NCBI GenBank assembly: GCA_016946835.1
Contig: JACVTC010000184.1
Location: 252,001 to 265,000 of the forward strand
Length of the DNA stretch: 13,000 bases
Source: Neocallimastix lanati (nom. inval.)
Lineage: Eukaryota > Neocallimastigomycota > Neocallimastigomycetes > Neocallimastigales > Neocallimastigaceae
Reading direction: 5' to 3'
The notes under the pieces were generated by a model, which saw nothing but the letters and a program-made list of their open reading frames with translations, was not told the origin of the DNA and searched no databases. Made by a program: the position numbers and the translations under genes. Position 1 is the first letter of the stretch. Each line of letters opens with the position of its first letter. Positions 1-8,022 of this stretch are shown piece after piece.

Positions 1-827
1 TAAAGATTAAAAAAAAAAGATTATGTAATTTAAATATTATTATAAAAAATAATAATAATAATAATAAATAAATAAATAATAAATATAATATAATATATAA
101 TAAATAATAAAAATAATATATATATAAATATTTAATAAATATATTAATATAATATTTTATATTTTATATTAAAGTCAATAATGAAAAAATATATTATTAA
201 AATCAAAACTTATGTTAATAATGTTTAATGATATATTATAATTTATTTTATATAATTTAATTTTTTTTTTTATTTTCGTTATATTATTATAATTAAAAAT
301 TACTACAATAATAGTATCTATTTTTTAAAGAATCTTTTAATTTTTTTTATTGTTTGTTTTTTTTTTTATTTTTGTTTTTGTTTTTGTTTAAGATTATTTA
401 TAATTGATAAAACTTTAATTAAATAATTAATTAAATTATATAAAAATTATTAAATAAATAAATAAATATTATATAATTATTTATAACTAGAGAAAAAATT
501 ATAAAAAAAAAAAAAAAAAATTATAATAATTTATAATTATAATTAAATGGTTTATTGATAATTATAGTTTAAAATGAAATTGATAAATAAATAAATAAAT
601 TATTATTGATATTAGGTTATTTATAATTAAAATATTTTTGTATGATAAATCTTTAGAACATAATATTCATTTTTCTTGAATTAAACTTTAAAAATAAAAG
701 AAAACAAAATAAAAAAGAAAATATATATATTATATATTATAATATTAGAAATGCATATATAACATATAAAAAGAATAATAATATAAGTATATACTTATAT
801 AAAAAAAATAGAAATAAATTTATAAAA
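1..827. other. AT-rich downstream flank, no gene seen
   Basis: Homopolymer A and T runs, AATA and AAAT short repeats and TA stretches fill the segment. Every frame is closed by stops within a few dozen codons and no region shows the higher GC of exons elsewhere in the window. The only structured item is a 20 bp perfect palindrome at 781-800, just past the stop codon of the AT-hook gene, in the likely 3' untranslated or termination region. Confidence 0.7.
781..800. other. 20 bp perfect palindrome after the AT-hook gene
   Basis: ATATAAGTAT followed directly by its reverse complement, beginning 28 bp beyond the stop codon at 828-830. In AT-rich DNA a TA-rich palindrome can arise by chance, but the GTATATAC centre is complete. 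It may form a hairpin in the 3' untranslated region; no function is claimed. Confidence 0.45.
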
Positions 828-1502
828 TTAGTAATTATTTAGTTTTTGATGTTCCATTAAAAAGTAACGGCCACTGGTAAATGTTTCACGATAATGTAAA
901 ACTTCATTAGCCCAATCATAATTCTTTTTATAGTTCTTACAAAATTTTTCTGATTCTTCATAATTTTTTCCTTCTTCTTTCATGCATAGCCAAATTGTAA
1001 ACTCTGGTAGTAGAACGTAACGACAAAGTTTATCAATATAAATTACTTCATTAACACGTAAGCATGATGTCAAAGAATCACTAGTATTTGATTTTTGACT
1101 ATCACTAATATTTTCTGAAAGATCTCTCCCTCTTGTATTACTTCTACAATGATAATTTGACGAACGGGGTGAAGATATATTATCTTCATTTTCTTTATTT
1201 GAATTTTCAGATTTTATTTGTTCCTGTAATTTTTTTAATTTTTCTTCATTTGGTTTAATAGACAAAGGAAGTTTATCCAGAATTAATGACTTATTTATAA
1301 GTGATAATTTAAACTGATTTACAATATATTCAATTTCAATTGTATTGAAATAACCCATAAAAATATTTTCAATCAACAATTTATTAGTTCTAGAAGAACT
1401 TAATTCTTCATCTATAAAATTTTTATATCTCAAAGAATATTCCTCTAAAAATTTATTAGTTGTTGGTATAAATTCCTGTATAAGATCTAACAAATCTTTA
1501 TC
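828..1502 (-). other. Exon 6: C-terminal helical region and stop
   Basis: This 675 nt exon (224 residues plus TAA at 828-830) starts right after acceptor TTAAG with DKDLLDLIQEF. The codon at 1493 is TTG, not ATG, so this is not an independent gene start. Two structured parts flank a Ser/Asn/Glu-rich disordered middle. The first is helical (LLDLIQEFIPTTNKFLEEY to NQFKLSLINKS). The last contains YVLLPEFTIWLCMKEEG followed by a Tyr/Lys-rich helix ending WANEVLHYRE. The pattern of an LPE motif followed by a helix recalls the C-termini of fungal chromatin-associated proteins such as Rtc4-like domains, but I cannot assign a family with confidence. Confidence 0.75.
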
Positions 1503-4500
1503 CTTAATAAATGTTTTTATTAAATTAATAATTGAATAAATATTATAAAAAAGTCAGAAAAAAGAATTAATAAAAGAATATATATATATATTGTTTTATA
1601 ATAATATTCTCTATAAAGTATAATATAGCAATGAGAAAATATCATAAAGCAATATATATAATTTATATATATATATATATACTTTATATTTACTTCATAA
1701 TGTCTTAATTCTTCTTCATCTTTATCAGTATTTTGTTCTCCAAGCTTAATAATAAAAACAAATAAAATTAAAAGAGTTACATTAATTATTTTTTTAATTA
1801 TTTTTTTAAATTTATAATATATATATATTTTATTTACTTCTACAGTTAAAAATTCTGGTTGATATTTGGTATAAAACTTGTTACGTTTAAGATTTTTTTT
1901 ATAATTAGTCCAAAAGAGCAATTTATAAGTGTCTGTTTTTTGTGAATATGAAATTATCTTAGCAGGATGGTATCTTCTATCATCTGAATAATATGCTAAA
2001 ACTGTTTCTCCAGGAATTGTTAACCTTATTTAAATAATTTCACATGATTATAAAATATAAAATTAAATAATATATATCATTTTAATAAATTTCAGATAAA
2101 TATAAATATAAATATAAATATAAATATAAATATAAATATAAATATAAATATATAAATAAATATAATTAAAATTATAAATTATTTACGTTTTATCAACTAA
2201 AAGATCATCTTCATCTGATGAACTAAAAATACTATTAATAATTTCATAGGGATCTTGATCCTTAATATTATTACTTGTAGGCTCATAAATTTTTTTATTT
2301 TCTAATTTATTAACTTATGATTATATAATTATAATAATAAAATAAATAAGAGATATTAATGTATTAATTTCTAATAGAATAGTAGCTATTATTTCAATAT
2401 ATCGATTATTTTATTTTAAATAAAAATTACTATTATTATAATTTGAATGATAATTACTTTCAGATTTTTTTATTTCTCTCGAATGTTCATTACATGACCA
2501 AACAAGCATCTCTTCTGCTGTTGGCATATCATCTGAATCATCTATAGTCTCTTTTCTTTCATTTTCATCAGAATTTTTTATATTTGATGAAAATATTTCC
2601 ACTGAATTTTTCACTGAAGACTTTCTTTTTCTTCCTCTTTTCTTCATATTTTCATCTGAATTGCTTACAGGTGATGAAAGTATTTCTATTGGATCTTTCA
2701 TTGTAGACTTTCTTTTTTTTCCTTTTTTTTCCACAACTTTTTTTTCTTTATTCAATCTTTTAAATTCCAATATTGGGGTTAATTCTCTATCGTCTCTTTT
2801 ATCATCATTTTTATTTTTTTCATCTATTCTATTAGGTAAAATGTCACTTTTATTAATTAAAAATGGCACTTCTATGTTAAGCAAATCATCAGATTTACTC
2901 TGATATTTATTTAAATTTTCATCAATTACAATTTCAAAACTGCATTGTTTAAATGTTGGTGGTTTAGATATATTGTTATTTTCTGTAGTTAAATGCTCTT
3001 TTGAAATTTCCTCATTTAAACTTAAAGTACTTATCGAATTACTAGTTAATCTTCGATTTAAATTCACTTCATTGGTCTCCTCTATTATATTTTTAAATGT
3101 AGGAAATGATGTTTGTGACAAATTTTTTTTTGGCTTTCTTCCTCTCTTACCTTTTGTAGTTTTATTTTGATCTGTTTTATTTAAATCATTATTAGTTATT
3201 TCATTATGACTATTATTCGTCTCATCAATTAAAATAGTTTCATTTTTCACAGATTTATCTTGATTTTGAATATTTGAAGAAATTTCATTATTTTTAGGTT
3301 TTCTTCCTCTTTTACCTTTTGTAATTTTATTCTGATCTGAATTACTTAAATCATTGGTAATTATTTTATTATGAGTATTAATTACTTCATTTTTCTTATA
3401 TTTATCTTGAAAATTTGAAAAAACTTCATTATTTTTAGGTTTTCTTCCTCTCTTACCTTTTATAATTTTATTCTGATCTGAATTACTTAAATTATTGTTA
3501 TCTATTTCATTATAACTATTATTTGTTTCATCGATTACAATTGTTTCATTTTTTTCAGATTTATCTTGATTTTGAATATTTGAAAAAGCTTCATTATTTT
3601 TAGGTTTTCTTCCTTTTTTACCTTTTTTAATAATATTTTGACCTAAATTAATTGAATCATTGCTATTTATTTCATTATGACTATTATTTGTTTCATCGAT
3701 TACAATTGTTTCATTTTTTCCAGATTTATCTTGATTTTGAATATTTGAAGACACTTCATTATTTTTAGGTTTTCTTCCTCTTTTACCTTTTGTAATTTTG
3801 TTTTGATCTGAATTACTTAAACTATTGTTAATTATTTCATTATGGCTATCATTTGTTTCATTGATTACAATTGTTTCATTTTTCACAGATTTATCTTGAT
3901 TTTGAATATTTGAAGACGCTTCATTATTTTTAGGTTTTCTTCCTCTTTTACCTTTTGTAATATTATTTTGACCTGAATTACTTAAAATATTGTTATTAGT
4001 TTCGTTACGTCCATCATTTGTTGTAACAACCGCTTCATTTTTCTCTGGTTCATTTTGATTTTGAATATTTGATGACACTTCATTATTTTTAGGTTTTCTT
4101 CCTCTTTTACCTTTTGTAATATTATTTTGACCTAAATTACTTAAACCATTGTTACTTATTTCATTATAACTATTATTGGTTTCATCGATTACAATTGTTT
4201 CATTTTTCTCAGATTTACCTTGATTTTGAATATTTGAAGACACTTCATTATTTTTAGGTTTTCTTCCTCTTTTACCTTTTGTAATTTTGTTTTGATCTGA
4301 ATTACTTAAACTATTGTTAATTATTTCATTATGGCTATCATTTGTTTCATTGATTACAATTGTTTCATTTTTCACAGATTTATCTTGATTTTGAATATTT
4401 GAAGACGCTTCATTATTTTTAGGTTTTCTTCCTCTTTTACCTTTTGTAATATTATTTTGACCTGAATTACTTAAAATATTGTTATAAGTTTTGTTACATC

Positions 4501-6532
4501 CATCATTTGTTGTAACAACTGCTTCATTTTTCTCAGATTTATTTTGATTTTGAATATTTGACACTTCATTATTTTTAGGTTTTCTTCCTCTTTTACCTTT
4601 TTTAATTTTGTTTTGATCTGAATTACTTAAATTATTGTTACTTATTTCATTATAACTATCATTTATTTCATTGATCACAACTGTTGCATTTTTCATAGAT
4701 TTACCTTGATTTTGAATATTTGAAGAAATTTCATTATTTTTAGGTTTTCTTCCTTTTTTACTCTTTGTAATTTTATTTTGATCTGAATTACTTAAATCAT
4801 TGTTAATTATTTCATTATGACTATTATTTATTTCATCAATTACAATTGTTTCATTTTTCTCAGATTTATCTTGATTTTGAATATTTGAAGAAATTTCATT
4901 ATTTTTAGGTTTTCTTCCTCTTTTACCTTTTGTAATATTATTTTGACCTAAATTACTTAAATCATTGTTATTTATTTCATTATGACTATTATTTATTTCA
5001 TCGATTACAATTGTTTCATTTTTCTCAAATTTATCTTGATTTTGACTATTTAAAGAAACTTCATTATTTTTAGGTTTTCTTCCTCTTTTACCCTTAGTAA
5101 TTTTATTCTGATCTGAATTACTTAAATCATTGTTATTAGTTTCATTATAACTTTTAAGTGCTTCATTTTTCTTAGATTTATCTTGAATATTTGAAGAAAT
5201 TTCATTGTTTTTAGGTTTTCTTCCTCTTTTACCTTTTGTAATCTTATTCTGATCTGAATTACTTAAATCATTGTTAATTATTTCATTATGACTATTATTT
5301 GTTTCATCAATTACAATTGTTTCATTTTTCTCAGATTTATTTTGATTTTGAATATTTAAAGAAATTTCATTATTTTTAGGTTTTCTTCCTCTTTTACCTT
5401 TTGTAATATTTTTTTGATCTGAATTACTTAAATTATTGTTATTCATTTCATTATGACTATTATTTATTTCATCGATTACAATTGTTTCATTTTTCTCAGA
5501 TTTATCTTGATTTTGAATATTTGAAGAAATTTCATTATTTTTAGGTTTTCTTCCTCTTTTACTTTTTGTAATATTATTTTGACCTAAATTACTTAAATCA
5601 TTGTTATTTATTTCATTATGACTATTATTTATTTCATCGATTACAATTGTTTCATTTTTCTCAAATTTATCTTGATTTTGACTATTTAAAGAAACTTCAT
5701 TATTTTTAGGTTTTCTTCCTCTTTTACCCTTTGTAATTTTATTATGACTTAAATTACTTAAATCATTGTTATTAGTTTCATTATGTGCATCATTTGTTAT
5801 ATCAATTGCTTCATTTTTCACTGGTTCATTTTGATTTTGAATATTTAAAGGAATTTCATTTTTTACTGTCTTTCTTCTCCTTTTTTTAATTTCTTTACTA
5901 GGTATATTTGAATTATTTTTTTCCATTCTTGGTCTTCCTCTTTTTTTTTTATTATGTTCAACAACTATATTCCTATCTTGGGTATCTTGGAAAGTTTTAA
6001 CATTTATATTAGCTTCCCTTTTCTCATTATCAGAAATTTCCTGATTTTCAATTCTTAATTTCTTATTAATTTTTATAGTATTATCACCATCTATTTTTCT
6101 CTTTTTATTCATACTAGCCATATCTTCAAATTCTAAAATTTAAATCAAAATTTCATTCATATTTTGTTTAATTTATATATAGATATAAACATATTATAAA
6201 TTAAAATAAAATAAAATAAAAAAAAAAAAAAAACATATTTATGAAAATTAAATTTTTATTTTTAAAACAATCAATAAATAGTAATGATAAAAATAAAATA
6301 AATAAAATTATAAATATGCTTTTTTTTTTTTTTTTGAAATAATTCATAATAATCATACATTAATATATTAATCAATAAAAAAATAAACAATAAAATATAT
6401 TATTATCATTATTTTAAAATTTTTCCTACCATCTTTATCTGATGGATTGTTTCCTTCAGTAGAGGATTCTTTTATATCTGATATATCTACTGAAATATGA
6501 TCTTTGGAATCCTTACTATTTTGTATATCCAT
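828..6532 (-). CDS. Multi-AT-hook, Tudor-like chromatin protein (six exons)
   Basis: Predicted spliced gene: exons 6532-6430, 6132-2431, 2301-2187, 2024-1838, 1744-1694 and 1502-828. Introns are 297, 129, 162, 93 and 191 nt, all GT..AG (donors GTAGGA, GTAATT, GTAAAT three times; acceptors TTTTAG, AATTAG, AATAAG, TTAAG twice). Junction phases 1, 1, 2, 0, 0 all match, giving 4833 nt and 1610 residues. Domain order: acidic N-terminus (1-40), basic patches resembling nuclear signals (KKRK, KKRRRK), one canonical AT-hook RGRPR near 99-103, 17 tandem hook units (about 167-1038), another RGRKRK near 1200, a Tudor-like domain (about 1310-1365), and an alpha-helical C-terminus with a VLLPEF motif. AT-hooks are known to bind the minor groove of A/T runs and Tudor folds usually read methylated histone tails, so a nuclear chromatin role is inferred. 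The ATG at 6532 has A at -3. Splicing is predicted, not proven; an annotation might show only the 2411-6121 ORF. Confidence 0.8.
1694..1744 (-). other. Exon 5 of the AT-hook gene (17-codon microexon)
   Basis: A 51 nt exon between acceptor TTAAG (ends 1745) and donor GTAAAT (1693). It reads LGEQNTDKDEEELRHYE, phase 0 on both sides, so it could be skipped without breaking the frame. Both flanking introns contain long TA/T-rich stretches with in-frame stops, and GC content rises sharply inside these 51 bases, supporting an exon. Read continuously without splicing, this stretch forms part of a spurious 133-codon ORF made mostly of intron. Confidence 0.7.
1838..2024 (-). other. Exon 4: Tudor-like domain
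   Basis: This 187 nt exon encodes residues 1307-1369. The readable pattern is PGETVLAYYSDDRRYHPAKI, then ISYSQKTDTYKLLFW, then KRNKFYTKYQPEF. G-x-x-VLA-(Y/W), a D-x-x-YHPA-x-I turn, Y-K-L-L-F and a closing aromatic cluster are the strand order of a Tudor-type barrel, as in fungal Crb2/53BP1-like and related chromatin readers. The aromatic residues (YY, Y, W, F, Y) could form a methyl-lysine cage, but that is inference. Entry is phase 2 (AC|G gives Thr) and exit phase 0. A structure prediction or profile search would settle the family. Confidence 0.7.
2096..2150. repeat. Hexanucleotide microsatellite (ATAAAT)n inside intron 3
   Basis: About nine near-perfect copies of a 6 bp unit, read TATAAA from 2101, followed by imperfect TATATAAATAAA. 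It lies wholly within the 162 nt intron between exons 3 and 4, so length changes would not touch the coding frame. Confidence 0.9.
2187..2301 (-). other. Exon 3 of the AT-hook gene (acidic linker)
   Basis: This 115 nt exon lies between acceptor AATTAG (ends 2302) and donor GTAAAT (2186). In frame it reads an acidic, serine-rich linker that contains KDQDPYEIINS and SSSDEDDLLVDK, entering in phase 1 and leaving in phase 2. An alternative acceptor AG at 2315-2314 has the same phase and would add four residues. The acidic SSSDEDD stretch looks like a casein kinase 2 type site, which is inference only. Too short to appear as an independent ORF. Confidence 0.72.
2431..6132 (-). other. Exon 2: giant exon holding all AT-hook repeats
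   Basis: This 3702 nt exon is one uninterrupted frame of more than 1230 codons, encoding residues 35-1268. If intron 2 were retained, the frame would continue six residues and stop at 2411-2413. Using the donor GTAATT at 2430 instead gives phase 1, which joins to the acceptor at 2302. The part after the repeats (about 3120 to 2431) is not repetitive. It carries several Ser/Asp-rich SSxxxNSDEN segments alternating with basic KKRGRKRKS and KKGKKRKS patches, then an acidic DDSDDMPTAEEM segment just before the splice. Composition is dominated by Asn, Lys, Ser and Glu, as expected for low-complexity proteins in an AT-rich genome. Confidence 0.85.
3121..5737 (-). repeat. 17-unit tandem repeat of ~55 codons, each with an AT-hook-like core
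   Basis: The units begin I-T-K-G-K-R-G-R-K-P-K-N-N-E, continue with a Gln/Asn/Ser spacer, then KNETIVIDE and HNE segments, and end LSNSDQNK or LSNLGQNN. Full-length units are 165 bp; the average spacing is about 161 bp because units 4 and 15 are shortened. The core is RGRKPK in 15 units and KGRKPK in units 7 and 14. The basic core is nearly invariant while the spacers vary, suggesting selection on the core. The core differs from the textbook GRP hook by a Lys before Pro, so calling every unit a hook is inference. Neighbouring non-repeat hooks are the canonical RGRPR near 5930 and an RGRKRK near 2635. Confidence 0.92.
6430..6532 (-). other. Exon 1 of the AT-hook gene, with start codon
   Basis: The ATG at 6532-6530 opens 34 codons of acidic sequence (starts MDIQNSKDSKD, ends NNPSDKD) plus one base before the donor G|GTAGGA. 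The next acceptor, TTTTAG at 6138-6133, leaves two bases (AA) so that the split codon becomes GAA, and the join reads SDKD-E-FEDMASMNKKRK. The exact phase match and the smooth acidic continuation argue that this exon is real and that the ATG at 6121 is internal. It is too short to be seen as a gene on its own. Intron 1 (6429-6133) carries two poly(A/T) runs. Confidence 0.72.
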
Positions 6533-7200
6533 ATTAGTTTTCCTTTTTTATTAAAATATACTTATATTTATTTTATTATTATTATAATTATTATTATTAT
6601 TTCTTATCTATATAAAATTAAGAATAAAAAAAAAAAATTCATTTCAAAATCATTTTAATATTATACAAGATATAAATGAAAAATTAAAATTAATTTAAAA
6701 AATGGAATAATTCTTTTTAATAATTAAAAAAAAAAAAAAAAAAAAATTAAAATAAATTAAAGCAAAAATTAATTATAAATTAATTTTGAGATTTCATAAT
6801 TAATATAATCACGTGATATAAAACAAATTAATTAATAAATTAATTTTTATTCATTGTTCATTTTATAACTTATTTAAAAACTGATTTAAAAATATAATTA
6901 TTCAAAATTCAATTATATATTCAAAATTCATTATTTAAGTTATATATTCTACTATATTTCATTTTAGAAAATTTTTTTTATTTTATATTTTTAATAATTT
7001 ATTTTTTTAAAAATATTAAACACTTCTTATAAAAATCATTATTAATCTTTCTTATTCTCAATCTCCTTCATTTTTAGTCTATACTAAAAAAATAAAAAAT
7101 ATTTAATATTATATATTTTATAATTGAAATATTTAGTATGTTTAATTTTAAAGACTTTAAAACAATTTAAATATTTTTAATGTATGTAAAAAAAATATAT
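6533..7200. other. Upstream region of the AT-hook gene
   Basis: No coding frame is supportable here. It contains a long A run (6727-6746), TTCAAAATTCA words repeated near 6900-6930, and a TCACGTGA palindrome near 6809. Around 7040-7080 the minus strand has a short frame (MKEIENKKD then stop) that is too small to call. The segment should contain the promoter of the gene starting at 6532. Confidence 0.55.
6808..6817. promoter_or_regulatory. Candidate bHLH (CACGTG) site upstream of the AT-hook gene
   Basis: ATCACGTGAT is a perfect 10 bp palindrome containing the CACGTG E-box recognised by fungal Cbf1/Pho4-type bHLH factors (family knowledge). It lies about 280 bp upstream of the ATG at 6532. 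Such a G/C-containing palindrome stands out in near-pure A/T DNA; binding is inferred. Confidence 0.35.
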
Positions 7201-7244
7201 TTCCAAAATATTCAAAATATTTAATATTAAATAATGAAAATTTG

Positions 7245-7256
7245 TTCCATAAAGTA
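7245..7256. repeat. Target-site duplication, left copy
   Basis: TTCCATAAAGTA, matching TTCCATAAACTA at 7649-7660 with one mismatch; the first nine bases are identical. The empty site at 7898 reads TTCCATAAACTA, so the left copy carries the change. Confidence 0.75.
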
Positions 7257-7271
7257 TTTTTTTTTTTTTTT
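7257..7271 (-). other. Poly(A) tail of the retrocopy
   Basis: Fifteen consecutive A on the minus strand (T on plus), starting about 31 nt past the nearest AATAAA and ending next to the target-site repeat. Position and polarity fit reverse transcription of a polyadenylated RNA. Confidence 0.75.
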
Positions 7272-7424
7272 ATAGACAGGGAAGAGAATACACTTCCAAA
7301 ACTTTATTAAATTTTATTTTAAAAAATACATGTTGGTGAAAAGTACATTTGAAACTAAAAATAAAAAATTAAAAAATAAAAAAATAAAAAAGCTCGAAAA
7401 TACTATGTATTTCGGCAAATTGTA

Positions 7425-7646
7425 CTATGCGGTAATTTTTCCCTTCCTAGCAAATAAAAAAGAAATAAAACCTAGAAGTAACATCTTTAAAATAGATAGT
7501 GTGGTGTCCACTAAACTCTCCCCGGATTCATCATTTATTGAATTACTAGGGCAAGATTCATCCTTCGTAGAAATAGATGCTGATCCTGTATTATCATTAT
7601 GCCTTATTAGTACGACGTCGACGCTCTTGGATAAGTTTGGTATTTT
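7425..7646 (-). pseudogene. C-terminal 73-residue fragment in the retrocopy
   Basis: The frame is open from the 5' edge of the insertion to TAG at 7427-7425, with no start codon of its own at the edge, as expected for a 5'-truncated mRNA copy. The peptide begins KIPNLSKSVDVVLIRHND, has a Ser/Asp/Glu-rich middle (DESCPSNSINDESGES), then a hydrophobic stretch LSILKMLLLGFISFLFA and a short basic tail RKGKITA. This looks like the tail end of a protein with a C-terminal membrane segment. I do not recognise the parent gene, which should lie elsewhere in the genome, possibly with introns. The opposite-strand 108-codon ORF is a shadow. Confidence 0.6.
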
Positions 7647-7648
7647 GC

Positions 7649-7660
7649 TTCCATAAACTA
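7649..7660. repeat. Target-site duplication, right copy
   Basis: TTCCATAAACTA, identical to the empty site in the paralogous copy (7898-7909), and continuous with the rest of duplication copy A. Confidence 0.75.
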
Positions 7661-7823
7661 TTACTTCTAATCAAGAGAATATTATTAAATTTTAATAAAT
7701 ATTTAATAAAAGGATTTGAAATTGAAAATTAAATAAATGTTGATTCTTTGTGTAATGTAGTTTTTATTTTTTTATATATATATATGAAAAAAACTATGTT
7801 CATATCCTTTTTTTTTTTTAAAA

Positions 7824-7854
<31 letters not shown>

Positions 7855-8022
7855 TCCAAAATATTCAAAATATTTAATATTAAATAATGAAAATATGTTC
7901 CATAAACTATTACTTCTAATCAAGAGAATATTATTAAAATTTAATAAATATTTAATAAAAGGATTTGAAATTGAAAATTAAATAAATGTTGATTCTTTGT
8001 GTAATGTAGCTTTTATTTTTTT
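7855..8022. repeat. Direct duplication copy B (intact, empty site)
   Basis: Uninterrupted copy of the sequence at 7202-7256 and 7657-7772. It contains one TTCCATAAA (7898-7906) running straight into CTATTACTTC, and so shows what copy A looked like before the insertion. Small ORFs that overlap it on either strand are chance readings. Confidence 0.9.

Larger units (their letters stand above)
7254..7648 (-). mobile_element. Poly(A)-tailed, 5'-truncated insertion (processed retrocopy)
   Basis: On the minus strand the insertion runs from an open coding frame through a stop, a ~150 nt AT-rich untranslated stretch with two AATAAA signals (7318-7313 and 7308-7303), to a run of 15 A (7271-7257), about 31 nt after the second signal. 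It is flanked by TTCCATAAAGTA (7245-7256) and TTCCATAAACTA (7649-7660), 11 of 12 identical, while the paralogous copy at 7898 has this site only once. Poly(A), 5' truncation and a target duplication are the marks of target-primed reverse transcription by LINE machinery. The body is richer in G/C than its surroundings. It could also be a SINE-like or LINE 3' end, but the host-like coding frame favours a processed mRNA copy. Confidence 0.8.
7202..7772. repeat. Direct duplication copy A (split by an insertion)
   Basis: Positions 7202-7256 plus 7657-7772 together match 7855-8022 with only a few mismatches. The match runs from TCCAAAATATTCAAAAT through TAATCAAGAG and GGATTTGAAATTGAAAAT to TTTGTGTAATGTAG. 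This copy is interrupted after TTCCATAAA by about 395 bp. Both copies are preceded by A-run plus TA-repeat sequence. The duplicated sequence itself shows no recognisable gene. Confidence 0.9.

Noticed and set aside
828-1493. Independent 221-residue protein starting at 1493
   Set aside because: The codon at 1493 is TTG and the frame extends upstream to a splice acceptor at 1503; it is exon 6 of the larger gene.
1520-1921. A 133-codon minus-strand ORF as a separate gene
   Set aside because: It is exon 4 end, intron 4, exon 5 and intron 5 read through; only the QPEFLTVE and LGEQNTDKDEEELRHYE parts look coding, the rest is TA-rich intron.
2661-3170. Plus-strand ORFs at 2661-2903 and 2973-3170
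   Set aside because: Antisense shadows of the large exon, rich in Phe/Leu/Ser as expected from reversed Lys/Glu codons.
3121-5737. CRISPR-like array of regularly spaced repeats
   Set aside because: The repeats are coding, in one open frame, about 160 bp apart and with related spacers; the organism is eukaryotic.
2411-6121. AT-hook protein ending at 2411 and starting at 6121
   Set aside because: Donor GTAATT at 2430 and acceptor at 2302, and the exon 1 junction 6430/6132, match in phase and extend the protein sensibly at both ends; kept as the alternative if introns are not spliced.
7040-7080. Short minus-strand frame MKEIENKKD as a terminal exon
   Set aside because: Only nine codons, no linked exon found upstream within the window and no supporting structure.
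7330-7656. 108-codon plus-strand ORF in the insertion
   Set aside because: The poly(A) tail, AATAAA signals and coding frame all point to the minus strand; the plus frame runs through the antisense untranslated region and the target repeat.
7729-7981. Small ORFs on both strands over the duplication
   Set aside because: They are built from TA repeats and A/T homopolymers and have no protein-like composition.
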